From the NCBI RefSeq assembly GCF_022900255.1, contig NZ_JALIRM010000001.1:1054001-1118000 (forward strand): 64,000 nucleotides of DNA. Direction: 5' to 3'. Positions 22,793 through 31,672 of this stretch are shown here, one piece after another. This stretch comes from Lederbergia wuyishanensis. Lineage in GTDB: Bacteria > Bacillota > Bacilli > Bacillales > Bacillaceae_C. Under the pieces are notes generated by a model. That model did no database searches. It was given only the letters and a program-made list of their open reading frames with translations, and had not been told where the DNA came from. The position numbers and the translations under genes are program-made. Numbering within the stretch: position 1 is the stretch's first letter; every line of letters begins with the position of its first letter.

Positions 22793-23131
22793 TTATAATA
22801 AACTGGAAACAAATTCAAAGATTTTTTGTGTAATAGTGGTCACTATATTAGCTAAGAATTTACCAACTTCTGAAAAAAAATTATAAGCTTTTACTTCTTC
22901 TAATTTTTCTTTTTTCTCATCAAGGTTAAATGTTGGAAGATCTTTTCCCATAAAGCTGGTTTCCACTTCACCAACTTCGTTTTGCTGAATATTTACGGGA
23001 GTTTGGAATGAATCATCTGTAAAACCTTTCATATTAAGCATTCCGTCATTAGCTTTGTTCATACCGATTATAACTCCGATAAACAGAGCGCTAACAAGTA
23101 AAATGCATTTAACTAGAAAGTTTCTCATCAT
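22793..23131 (-). CDS. yqxA: YqxA-like protein (DUF3679)
   Basis: 112-residue protein with an N-terminal membrane segment (about residues 5-23, LVKCILLVSALFIGVIIG) and a mostly polar outer or periplasm-like part; function is not known. It corresponds in position and character to yqxA, which in B. subtilis lies between spoIIP and lepA. Here it directly follows gpr by about 60 bases. A GGAGGTGG site precedes the ATG. Confidence 0.85.
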   Translation of the reverse strand: MMRNFLVKCILLVSALFIGVIIGMNKANDGMLNMKGFTDDSFQTPVNIQQNEVGEVETSFMGKDLPTFNLDEKKEKLEEVKAYNFFSEVGKFLANIVTTITQKIFEFVSSLL

Positions 23132-23193
23132 TCCACCTCCTCTATCATTCCGTCTACTAAATAGTATGCTTACAAAAAAATGATAGAACTTTT

Positions 23194-24321
23194 TTATCTA
23201 GTTTTAAATCCTGCATCTGTTTGATCTACAGCAGTATGAAGTGCAGCATTCAATCCGGATGCTATTAAATTTGCCATATCTTCAATGAAAACATCTACTT
23301 CCTTTGGCGTAACCATTAAATTATGTCCAAGAGGAGCTAGTACTTCGTGTATTAACCTTCTCTTTTCTTCTTCTTCAAGAGTTCCTACCATTCCTAAAAA
23401 CGTTTGTCTTTGTCTTTCTTCAGGCATATCTTCTTCACTTAGCTTTCTTTTTTCTCCAAATGTCAAGCCGGCCGGGGATAGAGATCTGGATGGTCTCGCA
23501 GATTCCTTTATCTCTTTTCCAAAATGCTTAAGCAAAAAATCAATTGTGTCACTTGTAATCGTAACAGCATCTACAACCGTTGGAACTCCAATAGAAATGA
23601 CTGGAACTCCTAAGGTTTCTTTACTTAATTCTTTTCTTTTATTACCAACACCAGACCCAGGATGGATTCCAGTATCTGAAATTTGGATTGTAGCATTGAC
23701 CCTTTCAATTGATCTAGATGCTAGCGCATCAATAGCTATTATAAAATCGGGTTTAGATTTCTCTGCAACCCCAAATATTATGTCACTTGTCTCAATTCCT
23801 GTAAGACCCATAACACCCGGAGCAATCGCACTTACAGGTCTGTATCCCTCTTCAACTTGATGAGCTTCAAGCTGAAATAAGTGTCTAGTTATGATAAGAT
23901 GTTCACAAACTTGTGGGCCGAGTGCATCAGGCGTTACATTCCAATTACCTAATCCTACAACCAAGCAACTAGCTGTCTTTGGGATGTTTAACATTTCTAA
24001 AAATCCACTGAATTCTCTCGCAAAAGTTTCTTCTACCTGTTGCTGTAAAACAGAATCCTGGGATCTAATTCCTTGAACTTCAATTGTCAAATAATGGCCA
24101 GCTTTTTTTCCTAACTTTTCTTCACCTTCGGAGGTGATGGTGGCTAAAGATATTTTTATATCGCCTTCCATCCTCTCTTTAATGATGACTCCATTAATTT
24201 CTTTCTGCTCTACTTTGTCTTTCTTTTTTCCCATCAATTGGGCTAAAGCCATTTCAAACGCTTCTTTTGCCAAGTCAGTTCTAATAGAATATCGACTTAA
24301 ATCAAGTTCATTATTTTTCAT
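23194..24321 (-). CDS. gpr: Germination protease GPR
   Basis: Endopeptidase that degrades small acid-soluble spore proteins at germination, made in the forespore as an inactive zymogen. The N-terminal propeptide ([16 protein letters not shown]) is seen, then conserved [15 protein letters not shown] (about 128-142) and the [16 protein letters not shown] region (about 226). Start ATG 24319-24321 after GGAGGG, five codons inside the longest frame. 375 residues. spoIIP, normally the next gene, is not here. Confidence 0.96.
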   Translation of the reverse strand: MKNNELDLSRYSIRTDLAKEAFEMALAQLMGKKKDKVEQKEINGVIIKERMEGDIKISLATITSEGEEKLGKKAGHYLTIEVQGIRSQDSVLQQQVEETFAREFSGFLEMLNIPKTASCLVVGLGNWNVTPDALGPQVCEHLIITRHLFQLEAHQVEEGYRPVSAIAPGVMGLTGIETSDIIFGVAEKSKPDFIIAIDALASRSIERVNATIQISDTGIHPGSGVGNKRKELSKETLGVPVISIGVPTVVDAVTITSDTIDFLLKHFGKEIKESARPSRSLSPAGLTFGEKRKLSEEDMPEERQRQTFLGMVGTLEEEEKRRLIHEVLAPLGHNLMVTPKEVDVFIEDMANLIASGLNAALHTAVDQTDAGFKTR

Positions 24322-24393
24322 TATTCTACCCTCCAAAAAGGAAACTACTTACTGTCCATCATTTCCTTTCATACCATTTTTCATTCAGAAGTA

Positions 24394-24422
24394 TTGCATT
24401 CCTATTATTCGTCTGATAAAAT
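24394..24422 (+). promoter_or_regulatory. Probable sigma-A promoter for rpsT
   Basis: TTGCAT (24394-24399), 17-base spacer, TAAAAT (24417-24422), leaving a leader of about 80 bases before rpsT. It lies in the intergenic space between gpr and rpsT, which are divergent. Confidence 0.6.
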
Positions 24423-24508
24423 ATCTCTTGTTCTGATTGTTATTAAATAATGGTATTAGTGAAAGTCGAGTGATATAAAACCTCGATCATTGTCAGGAGG
24501 TGAATGGT

Positions 24509-24769
24509 ATGCCAAACATTAAATCTGCTATTAAAAGAGTAAACATCAACGAAGCAAAAAACGCTCAAAACTCCGCTGCTAAATCTGCAATGCGTACTGC
24601 TGTAAAGAAATTCGAATCAGCTGTTGAGCAAAATGAAGAAAATGCTAAAGACCTTTTTAAAAATGCCGTAAAGCATCTTGATAAAGCTGCAACAAAAGGC
24701 TTGATCCATAAAAATACAGCTAATCGCCAAAAAGCACGTCTAGCAACAAAATTAAGCAAAATGGCTTAA
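24509..24769 (+). CDS. rpsT: 30S ribosomal protein S20
   Basis: Basic helical ribosomal protein, 86 residues, beginning [11 protein letters not shown] and containing the family [17 protein letters not shown] near the C-terminus. Start ATG 24509 after CAGGAGGTGA. Plus strand, divergent from gpr and convergent with holA, as in B. subtilis. Confidence 0.97.
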   Translation: MPNIKSAIKRVNINEAKNAQNSAAKSAMRTAVKKFESAVEQNEENAKDLFKNAVKHLDKAATKGLIHKNTANRQKARLATKLSKMA

Positions 24770-24778
24770 TAAAAAACG

Positions 24779-24813
24779 ACGCTCCAATCATAAGATTGGA
24801 GCGTTTAGTTTTT
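24779..24813. terminator. Bidirectional terminator between rpsT and holA
   Basis: Perfect 11-bp stem ACGCTCCAATC / GATTGGAGCGT, with TTAGTTTTT on the plus side and a T run (GTTTTTTA) on the minus side. Serves rpsT and holA. Confidence 0.9.
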
Positions 24814-24825
24814 AGTCAAACATAC

Positions 24826-25848
24826 TTATGAAATTTTTAAATGACCTAATTTCAGCAAGAATAGCTCAAGCGAAACTTCTCTACCTGTTCCACCTGTTTT
24901 GAGCTGTTCATCTGTTAATGCTAATAGGTTAATAATTTCTCCAAGTTCCTGATCCGTAAAGGAACGGGCTTGTCCAGAAGCAAGCTTAACGCGAAAAGGA
25001 TGAGTTTTAAGCGTACTTGCAATTTGTTGTTGCCCATATCCTCTTTTCATAAGTTCCTTCACTTGGTAGATTAGTCGGAATTGACTTGCTAATAGTGCTA
25101 ATATTTTTATTGGTTCTTCATTTTGCTTCCTTAAATCATAATAAATTCTAAAGACTTCTTCCATTTTCCTATGTACAACTTTATCGACTAAATCAAATAT
25201 ATTTTGTTCCAATGATCTGGAAGTGAGTCTTTCAACAATTTCAGCTGTTATTTTTTTTGTTTCTTCAACATACAAAGAAAGTTTTTCTAATTCAGAATGA
25301 AGATTCATTAAATCAGGGCCAACTAAAGACAATATTAAATCAATTGCACTTTCATCTATTTGTTGACTTTTATCCTCTACACGGCCCTTTATCCAAATCC
25401 GCAACTCTCCTTCAGATAGCTTTTTTGCTTCAAGGACTTCTGCATTTTTTTTCAGAAGTTTTGTTATTTTCTTTCGCTCATCTAACTTTTCATAATATCC
25501 TGCAAAAACTAATATGGAGTAAGGAGAAGGCGCTTCAAGATAAGATTCCAATTTTTTAATATTATGTTCAACTTTTTCCTTAGATTTTTCAGAAGTTAAA
25601 AATATTGGATTATTAATAAACACTAATTTCCTATCCCCAAAAAAAGGAAAGGTTTCTGCATCTTCGAGTGCTTCTTCAATAGCGGTTTCTTCCATATCAT
25701 ATACGGATAAATTAAAATCCATTTCTTCTTCTGTTAACACATTTGTCACTAATTTTTGCTTCGTCTCGTTGATTATGAAGCTTTCAGTTCCATATAATAA
25801 ATACAGTGGTGAAAACTGTTTTCTATCTATTTTTTCCCAAAGTTTCAT
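24826..25848 (-). CDS. holA: DNA polymerase III delta subunit HolA (YqeN)
   Basis: Clamp-loader delta subunit. About 340 residues. Conserved PLYLLYGTESFIINE near the N-terminus (about 14-28) and the helical collar domain at the C-terminus. Start ATG 25846-25848 (MKLWEKI); the frame continues upstream for 33 codons, but that part covers the hairpin-rich intergenic element and has no similarity to the family. An AAGGCGG-type ribosome site is about 9 bases upstream. Confidence 0.92.
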   Translation of the reverse strand: MKLWEKIDRKQFSPLYLLYGTESFIINETKQKLVTNVLTEEEMDFNLSVYDMEETAIEEALEDAETFPFFGDRKLVFINNPIFLTSEKSKEKVEHNIKKLESYLEAPSPYSILVFAGYYEKLDERKKITKLLKKNAEVLEAKKLSEGELRIWIKGRVEDKSQQIDESAIDLILSLVGPDLMNLHSELEKLSLYVEETKKITAEIVERLTSRSLEQNIFDLVDKVVHRKMEEVFRIYYDLRKQNEEPIKILALLASQFRLIYQVKELMKRGYGQQQIASTLKTHPFRVKLASGQARSFTDQELGEIINLLALTDEQLKTGGTGREVSLELFLLKLGHLKIS

Positions 25849-25919
25849 GTTTTTTGCCCGCCTTATTCTAGTGTATACTAATATCGTATGAAAGCTAGGC
25901 ACATTTGACAAGAGGCAAA

Positions 25920-25970
25920 GGGGACATTCCACCCGTAGTAAGTCCATAACTTACACAAGTGAAGTGCCCC
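25920..25970. repeat. Nested hairpin element
   Basis: Outer arms GGGGACATTCCAC (25920-25932) and GTGAAGTGCCCC (25959-25970) pair with small bulges; an inner perfect 6-bp stem GTAAGT/ACTTAC lies at 25938-25954. Could be a structured RNA or a dispersed palindromic repeat. Confidence 0.55.
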
Positions 25971-25985
25971 CAAATCTATGATGAA

Positions 25986-26023
25986 CGCTTCAAAATAAGG
26001 CCTAGGATACTTAATTTGAAGCG
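25986..26023. repeat. Second hairpin of the holA-yqzM region
   Basis: Arms CGCTTCAAA and TTTGAAGCG (9 bp) extended by TAAG/CTTA after one mismatch, around a loop with the palindrome CCTAGG. It lies 15 bases from the nested hairpin, so the two may be one unit. Confidence 0.55.
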
Positions 26024-26206
26024 GATGTACTTTCATAAGCCTCCGGAGTTCTGATGACAAAAGTTTCGATAAGAAAGAAACTTGTATTCGTATTGTTGCC
26101 TACATATTAAAAAGTATGGGTGTCAACTCTTGTCAGCAGTGGTAATGGAATTGTGGATTTTTTTTTGAACTTCGTCTATACTATAGTGGAAATAGGAGGG
26201 GTAGTC

Positions 26207-26341
26207 GTGAATAAATTTGAACAAAATGTCCAATCAAAACGAAATGATGCGGTAGATTCCGGTGTTGGTTTTGCAGTCTCATTTGTTTTCTTTACAGCTA
26301 TTTTCGTAATTGGAACAGTTATAGAGCTTCTTGGAAAATAA
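26207..26341 (+). CDS. yqzM: YqzM small membrane protein
   Basis: 44-residue protein of unknown function with polar start (NKFEQNVQSKRNDAVDSG) and one membrane segment (about 19-40). It matches the Bacillus YqzM family, located next to comEC. Start GTG 26207, five bases after GGAGGGG; the frame upstream of it is not conserved. Divergent from holA and convergent with comEC. Confidence 0.9.
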   Translation: MNKFEQNVQSKRNDAVDSGVGFAVSFVFFTAIFVIGTVIELLGK

Positions 26342-26363
26342 TAAGGCTTGCACCCCGCAAAAG

Positions 26364-26393
26364 GAAGTTTGTTTAACAAACTTCTTTTTTTAT
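26364..26393 (+). terminator. Terminator after yqzM
   Basis: Perfect stem GAAGTTTGTT / AACAAACTTC followed by seven T. Lies between the convergent genes yqzM and comEC. Confidence 0.9.
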
Positions 26394-26423
26394 TGCTTTA
26401 AACTGACCTTTATATTGTTCATC

Positions 26424-28724
26424 TTATTGCAGGATGGTTTGAAAGGTTCCACTTCTTTTTACAAAAACATAATGGATTGCACCTTGAATATCTGTTCGAA
26501 ATATGTGTACTTTATTATCCTCTAATACATCGAGCACATCTTGATGAGGATGACCGTATCGATTATTATGTCCAGCTGAAATGACAGCATAGTTAGGATT
26601 AATGAATTTAACAAAATCAATTGTAGTAGAAGTTTTACTTCCATGGTGACCTACTTTTAAGACATGAGCATCCAATTTTGCATATGTATCCATGATTACT
26701 TTCTCCCCTTCTTTTTCTATATCCCCCATAAAGAGCCACTTCAATCCACCAAAAGCTGCAAATAGTACGAGTGAACTATTGTTCCCTTCGTAATCATCAT
26801 CTAATGGAAAAATAAATTGAAAAATGCCTGATTTGTTTTCCCATCCTGATCCAGCTTTCACTTCTGAAATTGGTATTCCATAGATATCACTGAGATAAAG
26901 AATTTCTTCCATTAGTGCATTATCCCAAGAATTTGGTGAAATATAAATCTTTTTTATTGTTATTTCTCCAAATAAGTCCTTTGCTGCTCCAATATGGTCT
27001 GCGTCGCTATGAGTTAAAATCAGTTTATCTATTTTATGGATTCCCTTACTTTTTAATACTGGCAATAAAATTTGTGTACCAATTTGAAAAGGCTTTTTAC
27101 GTTTTTGCCATTCCGGAACAGAAAAATGAATTTGCCCTCCCGTATCGATCAAATATGTTCCACGATTATAAGGCAATTTTATTAAAGTGCTATCACCTTG
27201 ACCGATATCGATAAAGATTACTTCTCCTTTTGGAGAAAATTGGTTAAATGCGTTATTAATTAACAAAATCATTGTTAATGGCAAAACAGCTAGTATTTTT
27301 GCTTTATTATTTTCGATTAAAAAAACGTATAGATATGCACCAATAATCATAAAAATGATACTTATTGAGTTAGGTTTTCCTGTAATGATTGTTGAATATT
27401 TAAAGGCGCTGATTAGAAGAGCGAACTTTTCTGAATAAAAGACAATAGTAGCTATTAATTCCGAAAAAAATTGAAATAACCAATCATTAAAAAATTTCAC
27501 TACGAAGAGGCTAAGCATTGCCGGCAATATTATTGCTGTGTAAAAGGGAACAAATATAACATTTGCCAATATACCTATTACAGAAAACTCAAAGAAATGG
27601 AAAGCGAGAATCGGAAAAGAGGCAAGTGTAGAAACGACAGAGATTTCCAACATCGTTTTTATATAAGTAGGATTTTTCGCAAAAATGGCTTTTGAAGATA
27701 TAATCAAACAAAATGTAACACAAAAAGAAAGTTGAAATCCAGGATGATAAATCAAAAAAGGATCAAAAAGCAAGAAAATAATAAAGCTGATGGATAATGC
27801 ATCAAGAGTAGTAATGGGAAGGCGCCATTTTTTTGCAGATAATAAAAGGAGTGACATTAAAACAGCCCTTATTACAGGAGGATTTAAACCACAAATTACC
27901 ATATAAATTGGCAAGATGATATGAAGGAGCCAATAAATCGTGTCTTTTGATATGCCTAAACGAAGAAGAATTACATAAATTAATCCCACAAGAAAAGCGA
28001 TGTGTAAACCAGAGATTGCTAATAAATGGACTACTCCTATTTGCTGATAAGAACGAAATGTATCTTCTGGAAATGAAGAACGGTCTCCAAATATTAACGC
28101 ATTCGCATAAGGAATTAATTGATCTGGAAAATGTTTTTCTACAAACCATACTCCTTTTTCACGAATGTTTTGCAAATCATTTATAATTGTTTGATTGGAA
28201 TAATAGCAATCATTCCAATCTATAGAACTTGTTTCCAATAACCAATGGATATGTTGTGTATACAAATATTGTTTATAACTAAAAGCATATTCGTTACGAT
28301 TTTGCTCTGGTTGAATCAATTCACCAGAAATATAGCATGTTGCGCCTGCTCTGATATTTTCTTCCAACATAGATTTTTCAACTTCACTTTGGATTTTATA
28401 GGATAAAAGGAGATTTTCCTGATCGGATACAACAACTGCTCTTAATCGATCCCCGTCAATTTCAGGAACTTCTTTAAAGGTAATATGCATATTCGCAAAT
28501 CCATAATCAAAAATCGTAACATTATGGTTTTTATTATATATTGTGAGACACACAAAAAAAATAAAGAACAAACAATAAAAAAAGAGCAACTTTTTTTGCC
28601 TTTCCAAAATAATTCGTATTGTCCCTATCGAAATAAGAATAATGGTTAATAAGTGAAATTCAAAAATAATCATTACACCTGATATTGCAGCAATTGCAGC
28701 ATAAAACCAACGACCTGTAGCCAT
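26424..28724 (-). CDS. comEC: DNA uptake channel ComEC
   Basis: Polytopic membrane protein forming the pore for single-stranded DNA uptake in transformation. 766 residues: two N-terminal membrane helices, a soluble OB-like loop (DUF4131 region, about 60-200), the Competence domain with many helices (about 215-490, including HLLAISGLHIAFL), and a C-terminal metallo-beta-lactamase-like domain with THSDADHIGA and KVGHHGSKTS. Start ATG 28722-28724 after AAAGGAG; the longer frame overlaps comEB. Frame intact, so the gene is probably functional. Confidence 0.95.
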   Translation of the reverse strand: MATGRWFYAAIAAISGVMIIFEFHLLTIILISIGTIRIILERQKKLLFFYCLFFIFFVCLTIYNKNHNVTIFDYGFANMHITFKEVPEIDGDRLRAVVVSDQENLLLSYKIQSEVEKSMLEENIRAGATCYISGELIQPEQNRNEYAFSYKQYLYTQHIHWLLETSSIDWNDCYYSNQTIINDLQNIREKGVWFVEKHFPDQLIPYANALIFGDRSSFPEDTFRSYQQIGVVHLLAISGLHIAFLVGLIYVILLRLGISKDTIYWLLHIILPIYMVICGLNPPVIRAVLMSLLLLSAKKWRLPITTLDALSISFIIFLLFDPFLIYHPGFQLSFCVTFCLIISSKAIFAKNPTYIKTMLEISVVSTLASFPILAFHFFEFSVIGILANVIFVPFYTAIILPAMLSLFVVKFFNDWLFQFFSELIATIVFYSEKFALLISAFKYSTIITGKPNSISIIFMIIGAYLYVFLIENNKAKILAVLPLTMILLINNAFNQFSPKGEVIFIDIGQGDSTLIKLPYNRGTYLIDTGGQIHFSVPEWQKRKKPFQIGTQILLPVLKSKGIHKIDKLILTHSDADHIGAAKDLFGEITIKKIYISPNSWDNALMEEILYLSDIYGIPISEVKAGSGWENKSGIFQFIFPLDDDYEGNNSSLVLFAAFGGLKWLFMGDIEKEGEKVIMDTYAKLDAHVLKVGHHGSKTSTTIDFVKFINPNYAVISAGHNNRYGHPHQDVLDVLEDNKVHIFRTDIQGAIHYVFVKRSGTFQTILQ

Positions 28725-28782
28725 CGAAACTCCTTTCTGAATAGATTGGAGGGCTGTTTCCAGCCACTCCAGTGATAATGTA

Positions 28783-29244
28783 TTACTGATTAACTGCAAA
28801 TGTTTGAAAAATTTCTTTGTCAAATGGAACTTGTTCCACAACGACACCTGATTGTTCAAACAATTCGATTGCATGAGGGTGATTTTTATAATCTTCGGCA
28901 TAGTAAACAGTCTTTATGCCTGCCTGGATGATTGCCTTACAACATTGCAAACACGGAAAATGAGTCACATATATCTCAGCATTTTCAGTTGGCACACCGA
29001 ATTTCGCACATTGCAAAATAGCGTTCATTTCTGCATGAATCGTCCTTATACAATGATTATCAATTACATAACAGCCTTCATCAATACAATGAACACCACC
29101 TGCAATTGACCCATTATAGCCTCCTGCAATAATTCGCTTGTCCCTCACAATAGTTGCCCCAACTGTTAGTCTCGTACAAGTACTTCGATATGATAGTAGA
29201 TGGCTCTGTGCCATAAAATATTGATTCCAAGATATTCTCTCCAT
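28783..29244 (-). CDS. comEB: dCMP deaminase family protein ComEB, shorter than usual
   Basis: Zinc-dependent deoxycytidylate deaminase-like protein of the comE operon. 153 residues. Zinc and catalytic residues are visible: His70 and Glu72 in HAEMNA and the cysteine pair in PCLQC (Cys98, Cys101); additional cysteines at 53, 58 and 65 may bind a second metal. The B. subtilis protein, as I recall it, has a longer C-terminal tail of about 35 residues that is absent here; the catalytic core is complete. Confidence 0.93.
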   Translation of the reverse strand: MERISWNQYFMAQSHLLSYRSTCTRLTVGATIVRDKRIIAGGYNGSIAGGVHCIDEGCYVIDNHCIRTIHAEMNAILQCAKFGVPTENAEIYVTHFPCLQCCKAIIQAGIKTVYYAEDYKNHPHAIELFEQSGVVVEQVPFDKEIFQTFAVNQ

Positions 29245-29300
29245 AGAAGTCTCCCTTTACTGTTTTCTTCAGTTTATCTACAATTGTAGAAATTAGTCAA

Positions 29301-29909
29301 TCACTTAACTGTAATTAAATCCTGTAATCTTTCAAATGTTTTTGGTCCGATCCCAGATATTTTTTGAAGATCTTCAATTTGCTTAAATGGCCCATTCTGT
29401 TCTCTAAATTCGATTATGGCAGCGGCTTTTGAAGGACCAATTCCAGGTAATGTTTCCAATTCACTCGAATTAGCCTTGTTTAAATTAACTTTATCATTTT
29501 GATTAGATGGTGAGGAACTATTTAAAAAAGGATTTTCAATTTCCTCACCAACCATCGGAATGTAGATTACCATTTCATCATAAATTTTTTGAGCAAAATT
29601 TATTTGTCCTTCATCTGCATTATCGAGCAACCCTCCGGCTTTTTGGATAATGTCAAAGACTCGATCATCTTCATTAGCTTCATAAAGTCCAGGAAGTTTT
29701 ATTGCACCTTTTACATCTACAAAAAACTTTACTACTACCGGGTTATCAATTGCTTCTTCCTTTACTATAGGTATATCTGTTTCCGCTAATGGAAGATTGG
29801 CATTTACTACTACTTGTTTATCTTTTGGATGGCTTATAAACAGAAATAGAGCGATTCCTATTACAATTGCTCCTACCAATAGAGATTTATATTTTTCAAG
29901 CCAAATCAA
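29301..29909 (-). CDS. comEA: Competence DNA receptor ComEA
   Basis: Membrane-anchored double-stranded DNA-binding receptor for transformation. One N-terminal membrane helix (about 8-27), an SLBB-like domain (about 58-125), and C-terminal helix-hairpin-helix repeats with LPGIGPSKAAAIIEFR and ISGIGPKTFERLQ. About 202 residues. I place the start at TTG 29907-29909, 8 bases after GAGGTGG, since the upstream part of the frame lies over the promoter region and is not conserved. Confidence 0.92.
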   Translation of the reverse strand: MIWLEKYKSLLVGAIVIGIALFLFISHPKDKQVVVNANLPLAETDIPIVKEEAIDNPVVVKFFVDVKGAIKLPGLYEANEDDRVFDIIQKAGGLLDNADEGQINFAQKIYDEMVIYIPMVGEEIENPFLNSSSPSNQNDKVNLNKANSSELETLPGIGPSKAAAIIEFREQNGPFKQIEDLQKISGIGPKTFERLQDLITVK

Positions 29910-29993
29910 TTTAAAAACCACCTCACCGGAAATGAATATTTTATTTTTGTTAGCATACATTTGTTAGGAGAGATAGGCGAAGGAGGGACATAA

Positions 29994-30815
29994 ATGAAAG
30001 TCGGGGTAATTGGGACAGGTAATATGGGTACAATACTTTCTGAGGCATTAATAGATGGAAATGCAATAACTCCTTCAGAAGTAATCATTGTAAATCGGAC
30101 GAAATCTAAAGCAGAAATGCTTAAACATAAATATAAAGAAATTGTAGTCGCTAATAACGCTCGTGAAGTGATTAATAATTCCGACCTCATTTTTCTTTGT
30201 GTAAAACCAAATGAGTATTTCACACTAATTAAGGATACTGAGCAATATTTTCGGGAAGACCAATGTCTCGTAACCATCACGAGTCCAATTCAAATATCCT
30301 GGCTAGAGAAGTTATTACCATGCTCTTGTGTAAGAATAATACCAAGCATTACTAATAGGGCACTTGCAGGTGTAACACTCTTTACATTTGGAAATTCAAG
30401 CGACAAAAAATGGCAGAAACAATTGCTAGACATGTTTACACATATTTCCGTTCCAATCCAGATAAAGGAGGATATCACACGCATTTCTTCTGATATTGTT
30501 AGCTGCGGTCCAGCTTTTTTTAGTTATATTACGAGAAGATTTATAGACGCAGCAGTTTCGGAAACGTTGATTGACAAAGAAACAGCTACAAAGCTTGCTG
30601 AGGGGATGTTAATCGGTCTTGGAGAATTATTAAATAAAGGGTATTATTCTCTTCCTACTTTAGAGGAAAAAGTTTGTGTTAAGGGTGGTATTACGGGTGA
30701 AGGAATAAAAGTGTTGGAAAAAGAACTTGATGGGGTCTTTGAGAAGGTACTTCATGCTACCCACGCAAAATTTAATGAAGAAGTGGCAATTTTGAAAAAA
30801 GACTTTACGGTATAA
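29994..30815 (+). CDS. comER: ComER, pyrroline-5-carboxylate reductase-like protein
   Basis: 273-residue NAD(P)-binding protein of the ProC family, encoded opposite comEA. Rossmann motif GTGNMG at residues 7-12; C-terminal helical dimer domain with GGITGEGI near 232-239. In B. subtilis comER is linked to sporulation and biofilm control rather than needed for competence; the substrate is uncertain. GAAGGAGG precedes the ATG. Confidence 0.92.
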   Translation: MKVGVIGTGNMGTILSEALIDGNAITPSEVIIVNRTKSKAEMLKHKYKEIVVANNAREVINNSDLIFLCVKPNEYFTLIKDTEQYFREDQCLVTITSPIQISWLEKLLPCSCVRIIPSITNRALAGVTLFTFGNSSDKKWQKQLLDMFTHISVPIQIKEDITRISSDIVSCGPAFFSYITRRFIDAAVSETLIDKETATKLAEGMLIGLGELLNKGYYSLPTLEEKVCVKGGITGEGIKVLEKELDGVFEKVLHATHAKFNEEVAILKKDFTV

Positions 30816-30856
30816 CCTATTATACTTGTTTCAATTAAAAGTTCAAGTTCTTATGA

Positions 30857-30896
30857 TTTAGTCAGGACTGCTATAATGAATGCCGTCCTGACTAAA
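30857..30896. terminator. Hairpin between convergent comER and yqeM
   Basis: Perfect 12-bp stem TTTAGTCAGGAC / GTCCTGACTAAA around a 16-base loop. The flanking sequence is only partly T-rich, but the location between converging genes suggests a bidirectional terminator. Confidence 0.6.
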
Positions 30897-30928
30897 TTCA
30901 AATACAAATGCTTTTTAAGACAATCGTC

Positions 30929-31672
30929 TTATTTTTTTTTGCAAGAAAAGAATAATCTTTCTGATGTTTCAGTAGGTGAATCACTTAAAAAATCAGCGGT
31001 TATAGATTTTATGATAAAACCTGCATCTGAAAGCCATTTTATATATTGATCTGTTGAATATGTACGCTGCTTATGAGTTTCATCAAATCGATTATACTTT
31101 CCTGATTGTTCATCTAATACAAAAAAGGTTAATTCGTGCTCTATTGATAGAGGATGCTCACCAGGAAAGGTTGTCCAAATATAAGAGACTTCCTCCTCTG
31201 CAAGCGAATACGATTCACTCATAAATTGTTCAATTTTATAAGGTGAGTGAACATCAAATAAAAATAACCCGCCATCGCTTAGATGGGCACTCACATTTTT
31301 AAAGGTTTTTTGGACATCATCTGGAGTATTTAAATAATTTAAAGAGTCACAAAATATAGAAATGATATCAAAGGTTCCAAGCTCCTCCAGCTGTGTCATA
31401 TCTTGTTCAAATAAATGAATGTTAAGCCCTTTGCTCTCAGCCTTTTCCCTTGCGACCATTAACATATCTTCTGATAGATCAACACCAGTGACTTCATATC
31501 CTGCTTCCGCCAATAAAACAGATAATTCACCTGTTCCACAAGCCAAATCCAGAATGCGATTTCCTTTTACCGAGCACCTTTTCTTTTCGGTGTTTAAATA
31601 CTCAAGCCAGTTCGAATAAGGTACCTCCATCATTAAAAAATCATAAACATACGCCAAACGTTCATACGTCAC
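30929..31672 (-). CDS. yqeM: SAM-dependent methyltransferase YqeM
   Basis: 247-residue class I methyltransferase with SAM motif LDLACGTGELSV (about 41-52) and VDLSEDML. The substrate is not known to me; some annotate it as an rsfS-linked methyltransferase. Start GTG 31670-31672 overlaps the end of rsfS by 11 bases, following TAGGAGAA. It is the last gene of the yqeG-yqeM cluster. Confidence 0.9.
   Translation of the reverse strand: MTYERLAYVYDFLMMEVPYSNWLEYLNTEKKRCSVKGNRILDLACGTGELSVLLAEAGYEVTGVDLSEDMLMVAREKAESKGLNIHLFEQDMTQLEELGTFDIISIFCDSLNYLNTPDDVQKTFKNVSAHLSDGGLFLFDVHSPYKIEQFMSESYSLAEEEVSYIWTTFPGEHPLSIEHELTFFVLDEQSGKYNRFDETHKQRTYSTDQYIKWLSDAGFIIKSITADFLSDSPTETSERLFFSCKKK

Larger units (their letters stand above)
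25849..26206. other. Hairpin-rich intergenic region between holA and yqzM
   Basis: 358 bases between divergent genes. Three inverted repeats are visible: 25920-25970 (GGGGACATTCCAC with GTGAAGTGCCCC, enclosing GTAAGT/ACTTAC), 25986-26023 (CGCTTCAAA / TTTGAAGCG) and about 26057-26083 (AAGTTTC / GAAACTT). None has a T run typical of a terminator. Frames here lack ribosome sites. A -10-like TATACT precedes yqzM at about 26177. I see no other gene. Confidence 0.6.

Noticed and set aside
23285-23860. Plus-strand 191-codon frame
   Set aside because: It is antisense to gpr, with no promoter or site; gpr is certain.
25878-26060. Minus-strand 60-codon frame upstream of holA
   Set aside because: It lies on the hairpin-rich element and has no ribosome site; apparent protein is an artefact of the inverted repeats.
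27802-28149. 115-codon minus-strand frame inside comEC
   Set aside because: Out-of-frame copy within the certain comEC coding sequence.
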